Source: Mesostigma viride (lineage: Eukaryota > Streptophyta > Mesostigmatophyceae > Mesostigmatales > Mesostigmataceae). From it: 64,000 bases of DNA. The stretch is taken from contig RPFO01000026.1 in NCBI GenBank assembly GCA_009746045.1, forward strand, positions 5,020,205-5,084,204. Reading direction: 5' to 3'. Under the pieces are notes generated by a model. It saw nothing but the letters and a program-made list of their open reading frames with translations. It had not been told where the DNA came from and searched no databases. The translations under genes and the position numbers were made by a program. Of the stretch, positions 30,607-39,819 are shown piece by piece; position 1 is the first letter of the stretch; each line of letters begins with the position of its first letter.

Positions 30607-31113
30607 TCAGGCAGTGCCTGAAGGCCGCCTCGAAAGTGAAACGCGAAAGTGAAAAGGGGTCACAAACCCTATGTTCATATCCTTGACTCCCCCGTCGAGA
30701 ACGAACCGAAAACCAGCGCCATGAACGAACTTGTGACGAGTAGATGACGACATCGTGGTTATGGCGTCGTACCCCCCCTGGTGCAGCTGCTGCTTTATCG
30801 CCGCCTTCCTGTCCTCTTGCTTCCGCCCGGGCGAAAACCAGGCGCTTCGCAATGCCTGGAGATGTGATATTCTAATGGGCTTCATGCACTCGTGGCCGCA
30901 CTTACAGTCGAACGTCTCGTCGGTCACTAGGCTGCCGGCATGGGTGCTGCCGCTTAGCACTATGGCTGCGAACTTGCGCTTCCCATGGTGTCCCATCACC
31001 ATGATAGCGAAAGCCAGGAAGCAGATAGCCACGATTATGTCCCAGCAAAGCCATAGCACACCTTCCGTTTCGACCGCCATGTCGGCCACTAGTCCGGATA
31101 GCTCAATGTGCAC
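30607..31113 (-). CDS. unknown 168-aa protein with CxCxxxC cluster, inside candidate transposon
   Basis: Complete ATG-to-stop frame. Residues about 20-41 include the hydrophobic stretch IIVAICFLAFAIMVMG, a possible membrane segment. Then comes DCKCGHECMKPI, followed by a basic segment SPGRKQEDRKAAIKQQL. A short Cys cluster followed by an R/W-rich helix is seen in N-terminal regions of several poorly characterised transposon proteins; this is a resemblance, not an assignment. The first 24 codons lie in the left arm of the large palindrome, so the same N-terminus is encoded again on the + strand at 31,581-31,655, where it then diverges. Confidence 0.4.
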   Translation of the reverse strand: MHIELSGLVADMAVETEGVLWLCWDIIVAICFLAFAIMVMGHHGKRKFAAIVLSGSTHAGSLVTDETFDCKCGHECMKPIRISHLQALRSAWFSPGRKQEDRKAAIKQQLHQGGYDAITTMSSSTRHKFVHGAGFRFVLDGGVKDMNIGFVTPFHFRVSLSRRPSGTA

Positions 31114-31654
31114 CTGACCTTGACACTAATCGCACAAACAGCCACAATTTTGCAAGCAAGAAGACATGGCTACCTCGGCATTTCATGAAATGTACTTCGT
31201 GAAATGCATTTCGTGAAATGTACTAAGGAACGTGATTGGCCGGCGTTCGCTCGCCAAATCTCGCAAAATGTACTAAGGCACGTGATTGGTCCCGCAAAAT
31301 GTACTAAGGAACGTGATTGGCCGGCGAAGATTCTGTAGGGAATTTTAATTGCAGCAAACAGAATCTTCGCCGGCCAATCACGTTCCTTAGTACATTTTGC
31401 GGGACCAATCACGTGCCTTAGTACATTTTGCGAGATTTGGCGAGCGAACGCCGGCCAATCACGTTCCTTAGTACATTTCACGAAATGCATTTCACGAAGT
31501 ACATTTCATGAAATGCCGAGGTAGCCATGTCTTCTTGCTTGCAAAATTGTGGCTGTTTGTGCGATTAGTGTCAAGGTCAGGTGCACATTGAGCTATCCGG
31601 ACTAGTGGCCGACATGGCGGTCGAAACGGAAGGTGTGCTATGGCTTTGCTGGGA
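31040..31654. repeat. near-perfect palindrome with 297-bp arms and 21-bp loop
   Basis: The left arm 31,040-31,336 is the reverse complement of 31,358-31,654 with hardly any mismatches seen. The loop is 31,337-31,357. Inside the arms, blocks such as GAACGTGATTGGCCGGCG and AAAATGTACTAAGG are themselves repeated. Arms this similar imply recent formation or ongoing gene conversion. Confidence 0.95.
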
Positions 31655-31655
31655 T

Positions 31656-32275
31656 GATTATCATCGTAGTACATCATATGTATTACAGTACATTTCACGA
31701 AGTACATTTCATGGAGGCAGAGGGAAAGTTCCTGTTCATGGTGAGTCGGGGTTAGCAATCACGGCAATGTCGATACATGTACTTGCAGTATATACAAATG
31801 CCATAATGTCCTTAGATGCAGCATGAATGTCTATTGTTCGGATTTCTTTTATCACGATGCTTAGGATGCCTTCCGACAGAAATCTGCTGCGCTACAGGTC
31901 GGGAATACCTGAACTTGATATGCGTGGCCAGTGGCCATGGCAGCCGGGGTCGGTAAGAATTAACTTCGATAGCCATGAATAATGCGGAAAGTGAACGTTG
32001 TCCACCCGCTGCACAGGGAAAATGGCTGCACAGGAACGGCCTGACGTGATACTGTCGCAAAGCAGTTCTCATAAGCCGACAATTACACATTCGACTTATG
32101 ATCGATAATCGGCGCAGGCCTTCGACATTCAAGCGCGCATCGAAACGTCGTGAGGATTTCGGACATTTAGATGAAGTTGGATTGTTTTCGGCCCTCGTAT
32201 TTGCCATGATCTTGGCCATCCAATCTTTTTGCTTCGTGCACAGTTTGCGTTTGCAGTTAAGCGTAGGTACATGAC
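31656..32275. other. right flank of palindrome, no gene seen
   Basis: Unique sequence with two more GTACATTTCA words near 31,690. No coding feature is supported. Confidence 0.5.
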
Positions 32276-32365
32276 AAGCTTGCGTTTGCGTTTGCGTTTG
32301 CGTTTGCGTTTGCGTTTGCGTTTGCGTTTGCGTTTGCGTTTGCGTTTGCCTTTGCCTTTGCGTAT
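32276..32365. repeat. GCGTTT hexanucleotide array
   Basis: About 12 GCGTTT units ending in TGCCTT variants. This is the one hexamer array here that is not of GGGCNN type. Confidence 0.95.
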
Positions 32366-32882
32366 ACATTTGCATGTGCGCTTGCGTTGCCGTTTGCTTA
32401 TGCGTCCCAATGTATGTCTGGCTTTGGGCAATTCTATTTCCTTGTCGTTGGGATATGAGTGGGTGCTGGCGGTGGTGTTACTGTCGGCAGGTAGAGTGGC
32501 AGTGGCTTCAACTTCTGTTGCTTTTTCATTGCATTTGCATTTTCATTGGGTCTCTGTAGTTAACAACTGCTTTAAATATCTTTGTTAATAGCCGGCTTCA
32601 GCTGTAATTTCGATTGCATGTTGCTTTTGAATTGCATTCGCACTGGGCACATGCAGTGGGCATTAGGCATTGGTAGTGCAATTACACATGCAGTCACACT
32701 TGCAATTGCAATGAAGTTGAAATTGAAGCTGCAGCTAAAATTTGCTACGTGCCTACTGGTACAGTCGCATGTGCAGTCAACTTTGTGCTTGTTTATTATT
32801 ATTATTTCTTCTTCTTATTATTCTTCTTCTTATTATAATTTCTTCTTGCTTTTCGTAATGTGTGGTGGTTAGAATGGTGATG

Positions 32883-33081
32883 GCAGGGGCAGGAGCAGGG
32901 GCAGGGGCAGGGGCAGGGGCAGGGGCAGGGGCAGGGGCAGGGGCAGGGGCAGGGGCAGGGGCAGGGGCAGGGGCAGGGGCAGGGGCAGGGGCAGGGGCAG
33001 GGGCAGGGGCAGGGGCAGGGGCAGGGGCAGGGGCAGGGGCAGGGGCAGGGGCAGGGGTAGGGGCAGGGGCAGGGGCAGGGG
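32883..33081. repeat. GGGCAG hexanucleotide array
   Basis: About 33 GGGCAG units with a single GGGTAG variant near 33,055. Confidence 0.97.
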
Positions 33082-33246
33082 CAATCATGAGTTGCTTTCG
33101 GCCTGGCATGTGCACCAGAACTGGCATATGTGCTCGCAATGCAGCTTGCTACTCTTGTTCCTTTTGTTTGCCTTTTCTTTTGTTTGGGAACTGTTCGTGC
33201 AGGGGGGTGGGATGAGGCCGCGAGTCTCTGGGCAGGGGCATTGACG

Positions 33247-34625
33247 TGGGTAGGTGTGTGTCTGGGCTAAGTCTGCAATTGTCGCTGCTGTGCTGTACTT
33301 CTGGCTGTGGCTTACGGTGCATTTGTGGCTTGGAGTAGGGGTGAGGCTAGGGTGGGCGCAGGCGCGGGCGTGGGCGTGGGCGTGGGCGTGAGCGTGGGCA
33401 TGGGCGCGGGCGTGGGCGTGGGCGTGGGCGTGGGAGTGGGCGTGGGCGTGGGCGTGGGCGTGGGCGTGGGCGTGGGTGTTGGCATGGGCGTGGGCGTGGG
33501 CGTGGGCGTGGGCGTGGGCGTAGGCGTGGGAGTGGGCGTGGGAGTGGGAGTGGGCGTGGGCGTGGGCGTGGGCGTGGGCGTGGGTGTGGGTGTGGGCGTG
33601 GGCGTGGGCGTGGGTGTGGGCGTGGGCGTGGGCGTGGGCGTGGGCGTGGGCGTGGGTGTGGGCGTGGGCGTGGGCGTGGGCGTGGGCGTGGGCGTGGGCG
33701 TGGGCGTGGGCGTGGGCGTGGGCGTGGGCGTGGGCGTGGGCGTGGGCGTGGGCGTGGGCGTGGGCGTGGGCGTGGGCGTGGGCGTGGGCGTGGGCGTGGG
33801 CGTGGGCGTGGGCGTGGGCGTGGGCGTGGGCGTGGGCGTGGGCGTGGGCATGGGCATGGGCGTGGGCGTGGGCGTTGGCGTGGGTAGGTGTGTGTCTCAG
33901 CTACGTCTGCCATTGTTGCAGCTGCGCTCTACTTCTGGCTGTGGCTTTGGGTATAATTGTGGCTTGGAGTAGGGGTGAGGCTAGGGTGGGCGTAGCCGCG
34001 GGCGTGGGCGTGGGCGTGGGCGTGGGCGTGGGCGTGGGCGTGGGCGTGGGCGTGGGCGTGGGCGTGGGCGTGGGCGTGGGCGTGGGCGTGGGCGTGGGCG
34101 TGGGCGTGGGCGTGGGCGTGGGCGTGGGCGTGGGCGTGGGCGTGGGCGTGGGCGTGGGCGTGGGCGTGGGCGTGGGCGTGGGCGTGGGCGTGGGCGTGGG
34201 CGTGGGCGTGGGCGTGGGCGTGGGCGTGGGCGTGGGCGTGGGCGTGGGCGTGGGCGTGGGCGTGGGCGTGGGCGTGGGCGTGGGCGTGGGCGTGGGCGTG
34301 GGCGTGGGCGTGGGCGTGGGCGTGGGCGTGGGTGTGGGTGTGGGCGTCGGCGCGGGCGTGGGTGTGGGCGTGGGCGTGGGCGTGGGCGTGGGCGTGGGCG
34401 TGGGTGTGGGCGTGGGCGTGGGCGTGGGCGTGGGCGTGGGCGTGGGCGTGGGCGTGGGCGTGGGCGTGGGCGTGGGCGTGGGCGTGGGCGTGGGCGTGGG
34501 CGTGGGCGTGGGCGTGGGCGTGGGCGTGGGCGTGGGCGTGGGCGTGGGCGTGGGCGTGGGCGTGGGCGTGGGCGTGGGCGTGGGCGTGGGCGTGGGCGTG
34601 GGCGTGGGCGTGGGCGTGGGTGAGA
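33247..34625. repeat. duplicated GGGCGT array with shared unique flank
   Basis: Two GGGCGT arrays (about 33,360-33,890 and 33,995-34,625) are each preceded by the same roughly 115-bp unique sequence (33,247-33,362 and 33,882-33,997). This flank contains CTACTTCTGGCTGTGGCTT or its GTACTTCTGG variant, and GTGGCTTGGAGTAGGGGTGA. The whole unit of flank plus array was duplicated. Confidence 0.93.
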
Positions 34626-34649
34626 ATGGGCGGGTGCGGGGGCAGGGGC

Positions 34650-34785
34650 ATGGGCATGGGCGGGGGCGGGGGCGGGGCGGGGGCGGGGCGGGGGCGGGGG
34701 CGGGGGCGGGGGCGGGGGCGGGGGCGGGGGCGGGGGCGGGGGCGGGGGCGGGGGGCGGGGGCGGGGCGGGGGCGGGGGCATGGGC
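34650..34785. repeat. GGGGCG-type array
   Basis: Dense GGGGGC/GGGGC units immediately after the GGGCGT array. Very high G-quadruplex potential on the + strand (known property of closely spaced G-runs). Confidence 0.95.
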
Positions 34786-34989
34786 GTGTGCATGGGCGTT
34801 GGGGGGTCAGGGGGGCTGGGGTTGGGTTTGGGTGGGTGGGTCATTGGTGCAATGTTTGGAGTTGGGGCTTGTGTGTGTGTGTGGGGGGGGGGGGCATGGG
34901 GATTGCCATGCGCGTGCACGTGGGCGTCCGCGTGATCCTCTGTTCGTGTACATGTTCATGCATGTGCCATGACGGCACAATGCATGTCA

Positions 34990-35530
34990 GATTCGTGACT
35001 TTATCGTGTGTTCCCTAGTTGCAAGTATAACTGCTAAAATTCATTGCAGCATTCCATTCCTTGCATAATGCTTGATTGCTTGCATCAGTTCATTCTATAC
35101 TTCGATCATGACCTGAAGTGCTTAAGTATTACCAGACTCTCGCGCAGTGTCAGAATGTCCAATTTTTAGCACACATGCATGTTTGCACACCAAAGCCCTC
35201 ATTCCCATGTTGATAAGGCTAAGTAAAACATTTTTTTTTTGTGCGGTGATCCACGAAATGCAGCTGTGAATGGCTCTAGGAGGTCACCAATGGTGGCCAG
35301 ACCTGTTATTGAGCATTGGGAGACGTTACAGGGGCATCAATCACAGTTACATTTAGTTCAGATGTAGTTCAATTTAGTACATTATAGTATAAATGTAGTA
35401 GAAAATAGTACAACCTAGTATATTGTAGCATATACTAGTTCAACTACCTCCAGATGAGATCCAGGGGCTATGGGGACACTTTTTATGCAAAACTGAACTT
35501 GAAACAAGCAAAAAACAAGAAACTTGGAAA
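34990..35530. other. AT-rich right subterminal part of the candidate transposon, no gene seen
   Basis: Contains repeated ATTTAGT/GTAGTA words near 35,340-35,420 (TTTAGTACATTATAGTATAA) reminiscent of the GTACATTT words at the element ends. Confidence 0.45.
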
Positions 35531-35533
35531 AAC

Positions 35534-35995
35534 TCAAAATGTACTTGTGCTGGAGTACATTCTTAACGGCTGGCAGGGGAGCTGGAAATGGCTGGTCAAG
35601 ATAGCCAGGCGTTGTTGTGCTTCGTTCATAGCATAGAGCCAGGACATGTCTCCATTGTAGTCAATAGCCGCCCCCTTCACGAAGAGCTTCCGCTCCTGTT
35701 CGAGGAACTGGAGAACCTCAATGCATTCCTGCGGCAACAATTCTTGCCACCCGGTGAGGAAGAATCCTCGGTCGCCGGGGAGGAACTGGCGCCATTTGCG
35801 AGCGTGGCAGGGTTTCTTGGGCTCAGGCGAGGCGCTGGGCGATGGGGCTGCTGGCGGTGGGTTGGCAGGCCCAGATGGCTGGTTGGCGGGTAAGCCTGGC
35901 GGCTGAACAATGGCGAGGGCGAGAGGGTTGGGCTGGGCGCTGGGAAGCTGTGCCAGCTCCTTTTCCAGCCCTCGTTTTGCTTTGGTAGTCGTCAT
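35534..35995 (-). CDS. unknown 153-aa proline-rich ORF ending in the right inverted repeat
   Basis: ATG-to-stop frame. Residues about 20-60 are Pro/Ala/Ser-rich. A compact part follows: ARKWRQFLPGDRGFF, LLPQECIEVLQFLEQERKLF and YNGDMSWLYAMNEAQQRLA. No family is recognised. The last codons (QPLRMYSST) lie in the right inverted repeat. The matching bases at the left end would encode the same residues with only third-position changes, so the shared sequence might be coding rather than a transposon end. Confidence 0.35.
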   Translation of the reverse strand: MTTTKAKRGLEKELAQLPSAQPNPLALAIVQPPGLPANQPSGPANPPPAAPSPSASPEPKKPCHARKWRQFLPGDRGFFLTGWQELLPQECIEVLQFLEQERKLFVKGAAIDYNGDMSWLYAMNEAQQRLAILTSHFQLPCQPLRMYSSTSTF

Positions 35996-36168
35996 AGCTG
36001 GTCACGCGCGTAACTTTGTCTATACTGCGTGGCAGCCGTAACCGTTTATACTGGCAAGTGCGTCTTAGAAAGGCGCATCGAATGCAAGTGGTCTGACCGA
36101 ATTTGGGGCTCAGACGCAAAAGATCTGAACTCCGCCGTCAGCCATACCGCCGTCAGCCATTTTCGTCT

Positions 36169-37515
36169 CGGGATCACTGAGCATTAAAATCCCAATGGAT
36201 CGTGGATGGGTGGGTACACGCAATCCTACCGGACCGTGGTCTAATCTATCTATACAAGACTGACAATCCTACTCTATATCTTTTGTGCCCTGGACCCTAG
36301 GGGTCTTTTCTAGCATGGCCTTCCCGCGAAATTGCAAACATGCACGCGGGCTCTTCCCCACTAGCTGGAGGGGCGGGTCGTTGTCCTGTATTATGACCTG
36401 AGCCCACTTGGCCCTGCCCATCATCTTAATTTTCCAAATCACGGAGAGGCCTATAGGCCCCCCATGTTCTCTAGTAACTAGCTGCTCTTTGAAAGAGCGG
36501 GCCTTGTGGCGTCTAGCCTTGGTGGGCCGGCCCGGCCCACGTGAGCCGGGCCGGGGTGCCTGCCCGGCTGCATGAGCTGGTCGCAGTGCCCTGCGGAGGG
36601 GCCATCACACGTGAGGTGTCTACGTGGTTGGTGCGAGCCAAAAGCTCAGACGGCCTACTATAGCTGCAGGCGCCGCTGCTTGATGATGGTGCTGTAGCAT
36701 GATAAGTGCATGCCATGCATGCCTACTAGCTAGGTAGAAGTCCACCTCCGGCTAGCTGCGGACGTGAGCTATAGCAGCGTATCCCATGCACACTAAAAAT
36801 TGACCGCAGCTCAGGGTGACCGCGCCGTCTGGACAGCTTTTTGGCAAGGTCGGCTGTGAGGGTCCACGTCTCGGCCCCGTACCTAAGAACAGGGAGGACC
36901 GAGGACCTGTACTCCTGTTTCTCATGATCTAGCTTGCCCAAGGGCTTAGGCCTTGCACCACGTACAGGGCCCTGTATTGGCGCAAAGCGTGCCAGGCGAG
37001 GGATCGGATACGGTGGTCCACGTCGGCCTTGCAGCTAGCTCATGGGGAGTAAGCTACCCAGCAACTTGACACGGTCCCGATACTGGATGTGAGAGCCATC
37101 AAGCTACTAAGGAGAAAGAGGTCGGGCGGTGGCTGAGTAAGCCCAACGGCCGCCAGCTAGCTAGGATCGACCTCTGAGCTTTTTGCTGACCTCGAGCCCG
37201 AACACGTGGGCTTCTATTAACAACAAATTATACGCAATTGCGAGGCAGTCATGAGTCAAGCCACGTTTGTACGTGCTCAGTGTCCTCGAAGAGGGTGGTG
37301 TCGTCTGCATAGATGATTTCCGCCTGGCAGCCGAATCTCCTTGTCCGCACCGCCGCCATGCCAGAATTTAATTGTTGGCGACCTTCACCCCTGGTTCCCT
37401 ACCCACTACAGTATGCAAGCATACCACTCGCGTGCCTGAATCATAACGTATTCGACCACAATAATGAAAAGATAATTTAATGGGGAGAGCACGCAGCCCT
37501 GCCGGCATAGATCAT
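36169..37515 (-). mobile_element. degenerate LINE reverse-transcriptase remnant, minus orientation
   Basis: Read right to left on the minus strand: QGCVLSP (about 37,482-37,510), the RT motif following the palm; AEIIYADDTTLFEDTEHVQT (about 37,265-37,325), motif C with intact YADD; and VLRYGAETWTLTADLAKKL (about 36,850-36,900), the conserved post-RT segment. The 3' end at 36,169-36,260 shares GAGCATTAA, CAATGGAT, GGGTG and TCTAATCTATCTA with the elements ending at 13,062 and starting at 58,611. Frames are interrupted by stops, so the copy is inactive. Confidence 0.75.
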
Positions 37516-37532
37516 GCTCATCGTATCAGACT

Positions 37533-37655
37533 GAGGAGCCCACGCATGCACCTTTCGTGCATGAGCACTGATACACAGATCGACATGCATGGGAGGTACG
37601 TACAATGATGCAGACCTCTCCTAATTGTTTGGAGGAAGCTACCGGAAGATGCATG
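37533..37655. repeat. dispersed repeat shared with 25,375-25,480
   Basis: Shares CCCACGCATGCACCTTT, then CGACATGCATGGGA and TTTGGAGGAA in the same order and orientation. Confidence 0.7.
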
Positions 37656-38249
37656 CAGGAAAATTATTTAGGTGTGGTCGCACTATGCATGTGCATATGC
37701 CCCGATCGGATTCTCCCGATCTCTGCCCTGCGCTCCAGGTTAAAACGTCTCCTTGATATGCCGGTACGAGGCCCGGCGCCGGCCTGCGGTGGGGAATTAA
37801 GCGTGCACGCATCGGCCCGGGCTCCGACGGCTGTGCAACCGGGCCCCACTGATCAGCCGGGGCCCCGGCCGCCCCCTAGTGTATGAAATAGATATGAAGG
37901 AAGACAACTAGCTACCCTTTAGTCCTTCCACGGCGTTGGATTGCCACATCACATGTGCATCCAGGCGTAGTTGTCTCACTTAATATATTAAGTGAGAGAC
38001 TATTCCTGGACGCGCATGCATGGATATGATCGCCATGAGTCCAGGCATGGCTAACGTAATGACTGACTAGCTAGACCTCTTCAGTGGTTTTCCATTTGCG
38101 GGTATTTAATTCCTCGTAAATGGTGGGAGAGCGATCGCAGCAATGGTGCTCACCACTAGACACTCCCGGCCAGTTAGGCTCGAAACACACGCCCTGATCA
38201 AGCATGCTGTTTCCGGCCCCACCGTCTAGGTCATCTAGTCGCTCTACAC

Positions 38250-38418
38250 GTAAGCCAGCCATAATTTCAATGCACAAAGATACACATGTCCACGCATCAC
38301 CATTCATCTTCATCATCCTGAACAACTCGAACACGCGGACAAGATAACGGCAGGCTCGAGCTACCGTGATCCGGATTCTCCCGATTTCTGGCCTGCGCTG
38401 GTTGTCTTCTTGATAGTT
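38250..38418 (-). repeat. SINE-like dispersed repeat, copy 1
   Basis: About 170 bp closely matching 57,008-57,180 and, inverted, 59,810-59,935. Shared landmarks are CGCGGACAAGATAACGGCAG, GGCTCGAGCTACC, GATTCTCCCGATTTCTGG and CCTGCGCTGGTTGTCT. On the minus strand GTAGCTCGAGCCTGCCG and GTGTTCGAGTTGTTC, about 33 bp apart, resemble pol III A and B boxes. This suggests a tRNA-derived SINE. Confidence 0.6.
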
Positions 38419-38429
38419 GTCTTGCACTT

Positions 38430-39540
38430 CACATGTATATAGATTAAAAATTATAATGACTTATGTATCAGAGTGAAAGCACCCAATCAAACATGAACAT
38501 AGCCAACGCTAACAAGAGATACCACGACCAAATAACTACAGCCGGCATGGGACACTCGATCCACAAGACGGAATGAAGTAAAACAAATTTATATTAGATA
38601 GACCGGTATAAAGATCAGCAAGGTCGCCTAAATCGATTATCATTCGATCATGAGGGTATAATTGATTAATTTACACGTAGATCCTGTGTCACGTGATCGA
38701 TACTAATAATCGAGGATTAAAATAATAGTAACGTAGTACTGCATGCATCATAAGGGTTAGAATGCTCCGGATTGCGGTTCGAGCCCCATGCGACAGGACA
38801 TAGTGTGTGTGTGTGATCGACTTGTACATAATATATAACGAACATGCACATTAGAAGTACGTGCGCAAATATCAGAAGTTTGTTATCATAGTCAGTTGTC
38901 TTGCTTAATCACTTCGAGCAAGATGCGCGTTGCGATATATGGAAGTCTCATGACAGGACCTAAACCCGAGTTTGAGCCCATCGAGGCAATGGCGTAGATT
39001 ACAACTGGCTCCCAGCCCATCTTTACTGTGTGCTACCGGCCCAGCTAAACTGTCCGGCGGACCAATCATGCTCCAGCATGCACTCAAAGTTTGGGGTTCC
39101 GCCTTCCAACAACCCTAGTCTACAAAAGCTGACAACTTCGCGCAGGATCCACCCCACCAGGGCAGGCAACAGTACCACCCTACCAAGGCCATGCCTCTGC
39201 CTGGCCAGCATTACTGTAGCGCCTTTCCTCTGGTGCTTCAAAACAATCCAAGTAATATGAAGGAATAAGGCATGCATGGCCCGCATCATTGCTCTTGCGC
39301 GAATTCCAAAACTTGGCCCCCGATTTGCAGCCTTTCTACTCTGGCATCGTGCTGACATATGCAGTCCTAATAAGAGGGCGCCTTGCACCCCCCCAGTGCA
39401 AGGGCATCGCGCACCGATCATGGGCATCCTCTTGCCATGCGCGGTCTACCTAAATCAACAATAAGGCCGTGTCCCCTAGTGCCGCGTCGCATGCCCCCAT
39501 CTTCTTATGCTGCTTACCGCCATGAAACAGCGGCATTTCC
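38430..39540. other. intergenic, mostly AT-rich, no gene seen
   Basis: No protein family match is visible. A tRNA-like patch lies at about 38,752-38,795: GGTTAGAATGCTCCGG, then GCGGTTCGAGCCCC, a good B-box match. It cannot fold as a full tRNA, so it may be a SINE head. Confidence 0.45.
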
Positions 39541-39584
39541 TTAATTTGCCATCGCCCCCTCCCGTGCCGCATCATGAGCTCCCT

Positions 39585-39819
39585 CGTAAAGTGCAGCATC
39601 AGAAAATAATGCAGCCTCTAGTGCAGCATCGTGTCGATCCGATTGCGAGACAATGATGTCAGCGCAGCCTTTATCCACCAGCACTACAGGAGGCCGGCAC
39701 CAGGGAACACCGATGCGCCCTCTAGTGCAGCATGGCACGCCCCCTCGAGCGCAATGAAACGGCACCCTCTGGTGCAGCCCCGTGTGCTGCCCTCTCCCTA
39801 GTGCAGCATCGCTTTTGTT
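39585..39819 (-). repeat. echo copies of the acyl-ACP synthetase stop-codon region
   Basis: The true gene end reads CTAGTGCAGCATCACGTCGA on the + strand (39,820-39,839). Copies occur at 39,617 (CTAGTGCAGCATCGTGTCGA, continuing TCCGATTGCG), 39,721 (CTAGTGCAGCATGG) and 39,799 (CTAGTGCAGCATCGCT), with weaker ones near 39,588 and 39,769. Confidence 0.8.

Larger units (their letters stand above)
26931..35578. mobile_element. 8.6-kb segment bounded by 32-bp inverted repeats, candidate DNA transposon
   Basis: The left end 26,931-26,962 and the reverse complement of the right end 35,547-35,578 match at 30 of 32 positions. Both begin CCCT and contain TTAAGAATGTACTCCAGCAC. Just inside each end is AAAATGTACTT. 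Variants of this GTACATTT word recur in the palindrome near 31,350 and near 31,680, as expected of subterminal protein-binding sites (inference). All substantial ORFs inside read on the minus strand. I see no recognisable DDE triad, and no clear target-site duplication outside the repeats. Confidence 0.5.

Noticed and set aside
33307-35018. Gly-Val, Pro-Thr, Trp-Ala and Arg-Pro repeat proteins
   Set aside because: Frames of GGGCGT/GGGGCG arrays; no flanking coding sequence is continuous with them.
26941-35570. piggyBac-type insertion at TTAA
   Set aside because: TTAA occurs inside both inverted repeats, but the inverted match continues 11 bp further outward, so TTAA is not the boundary.
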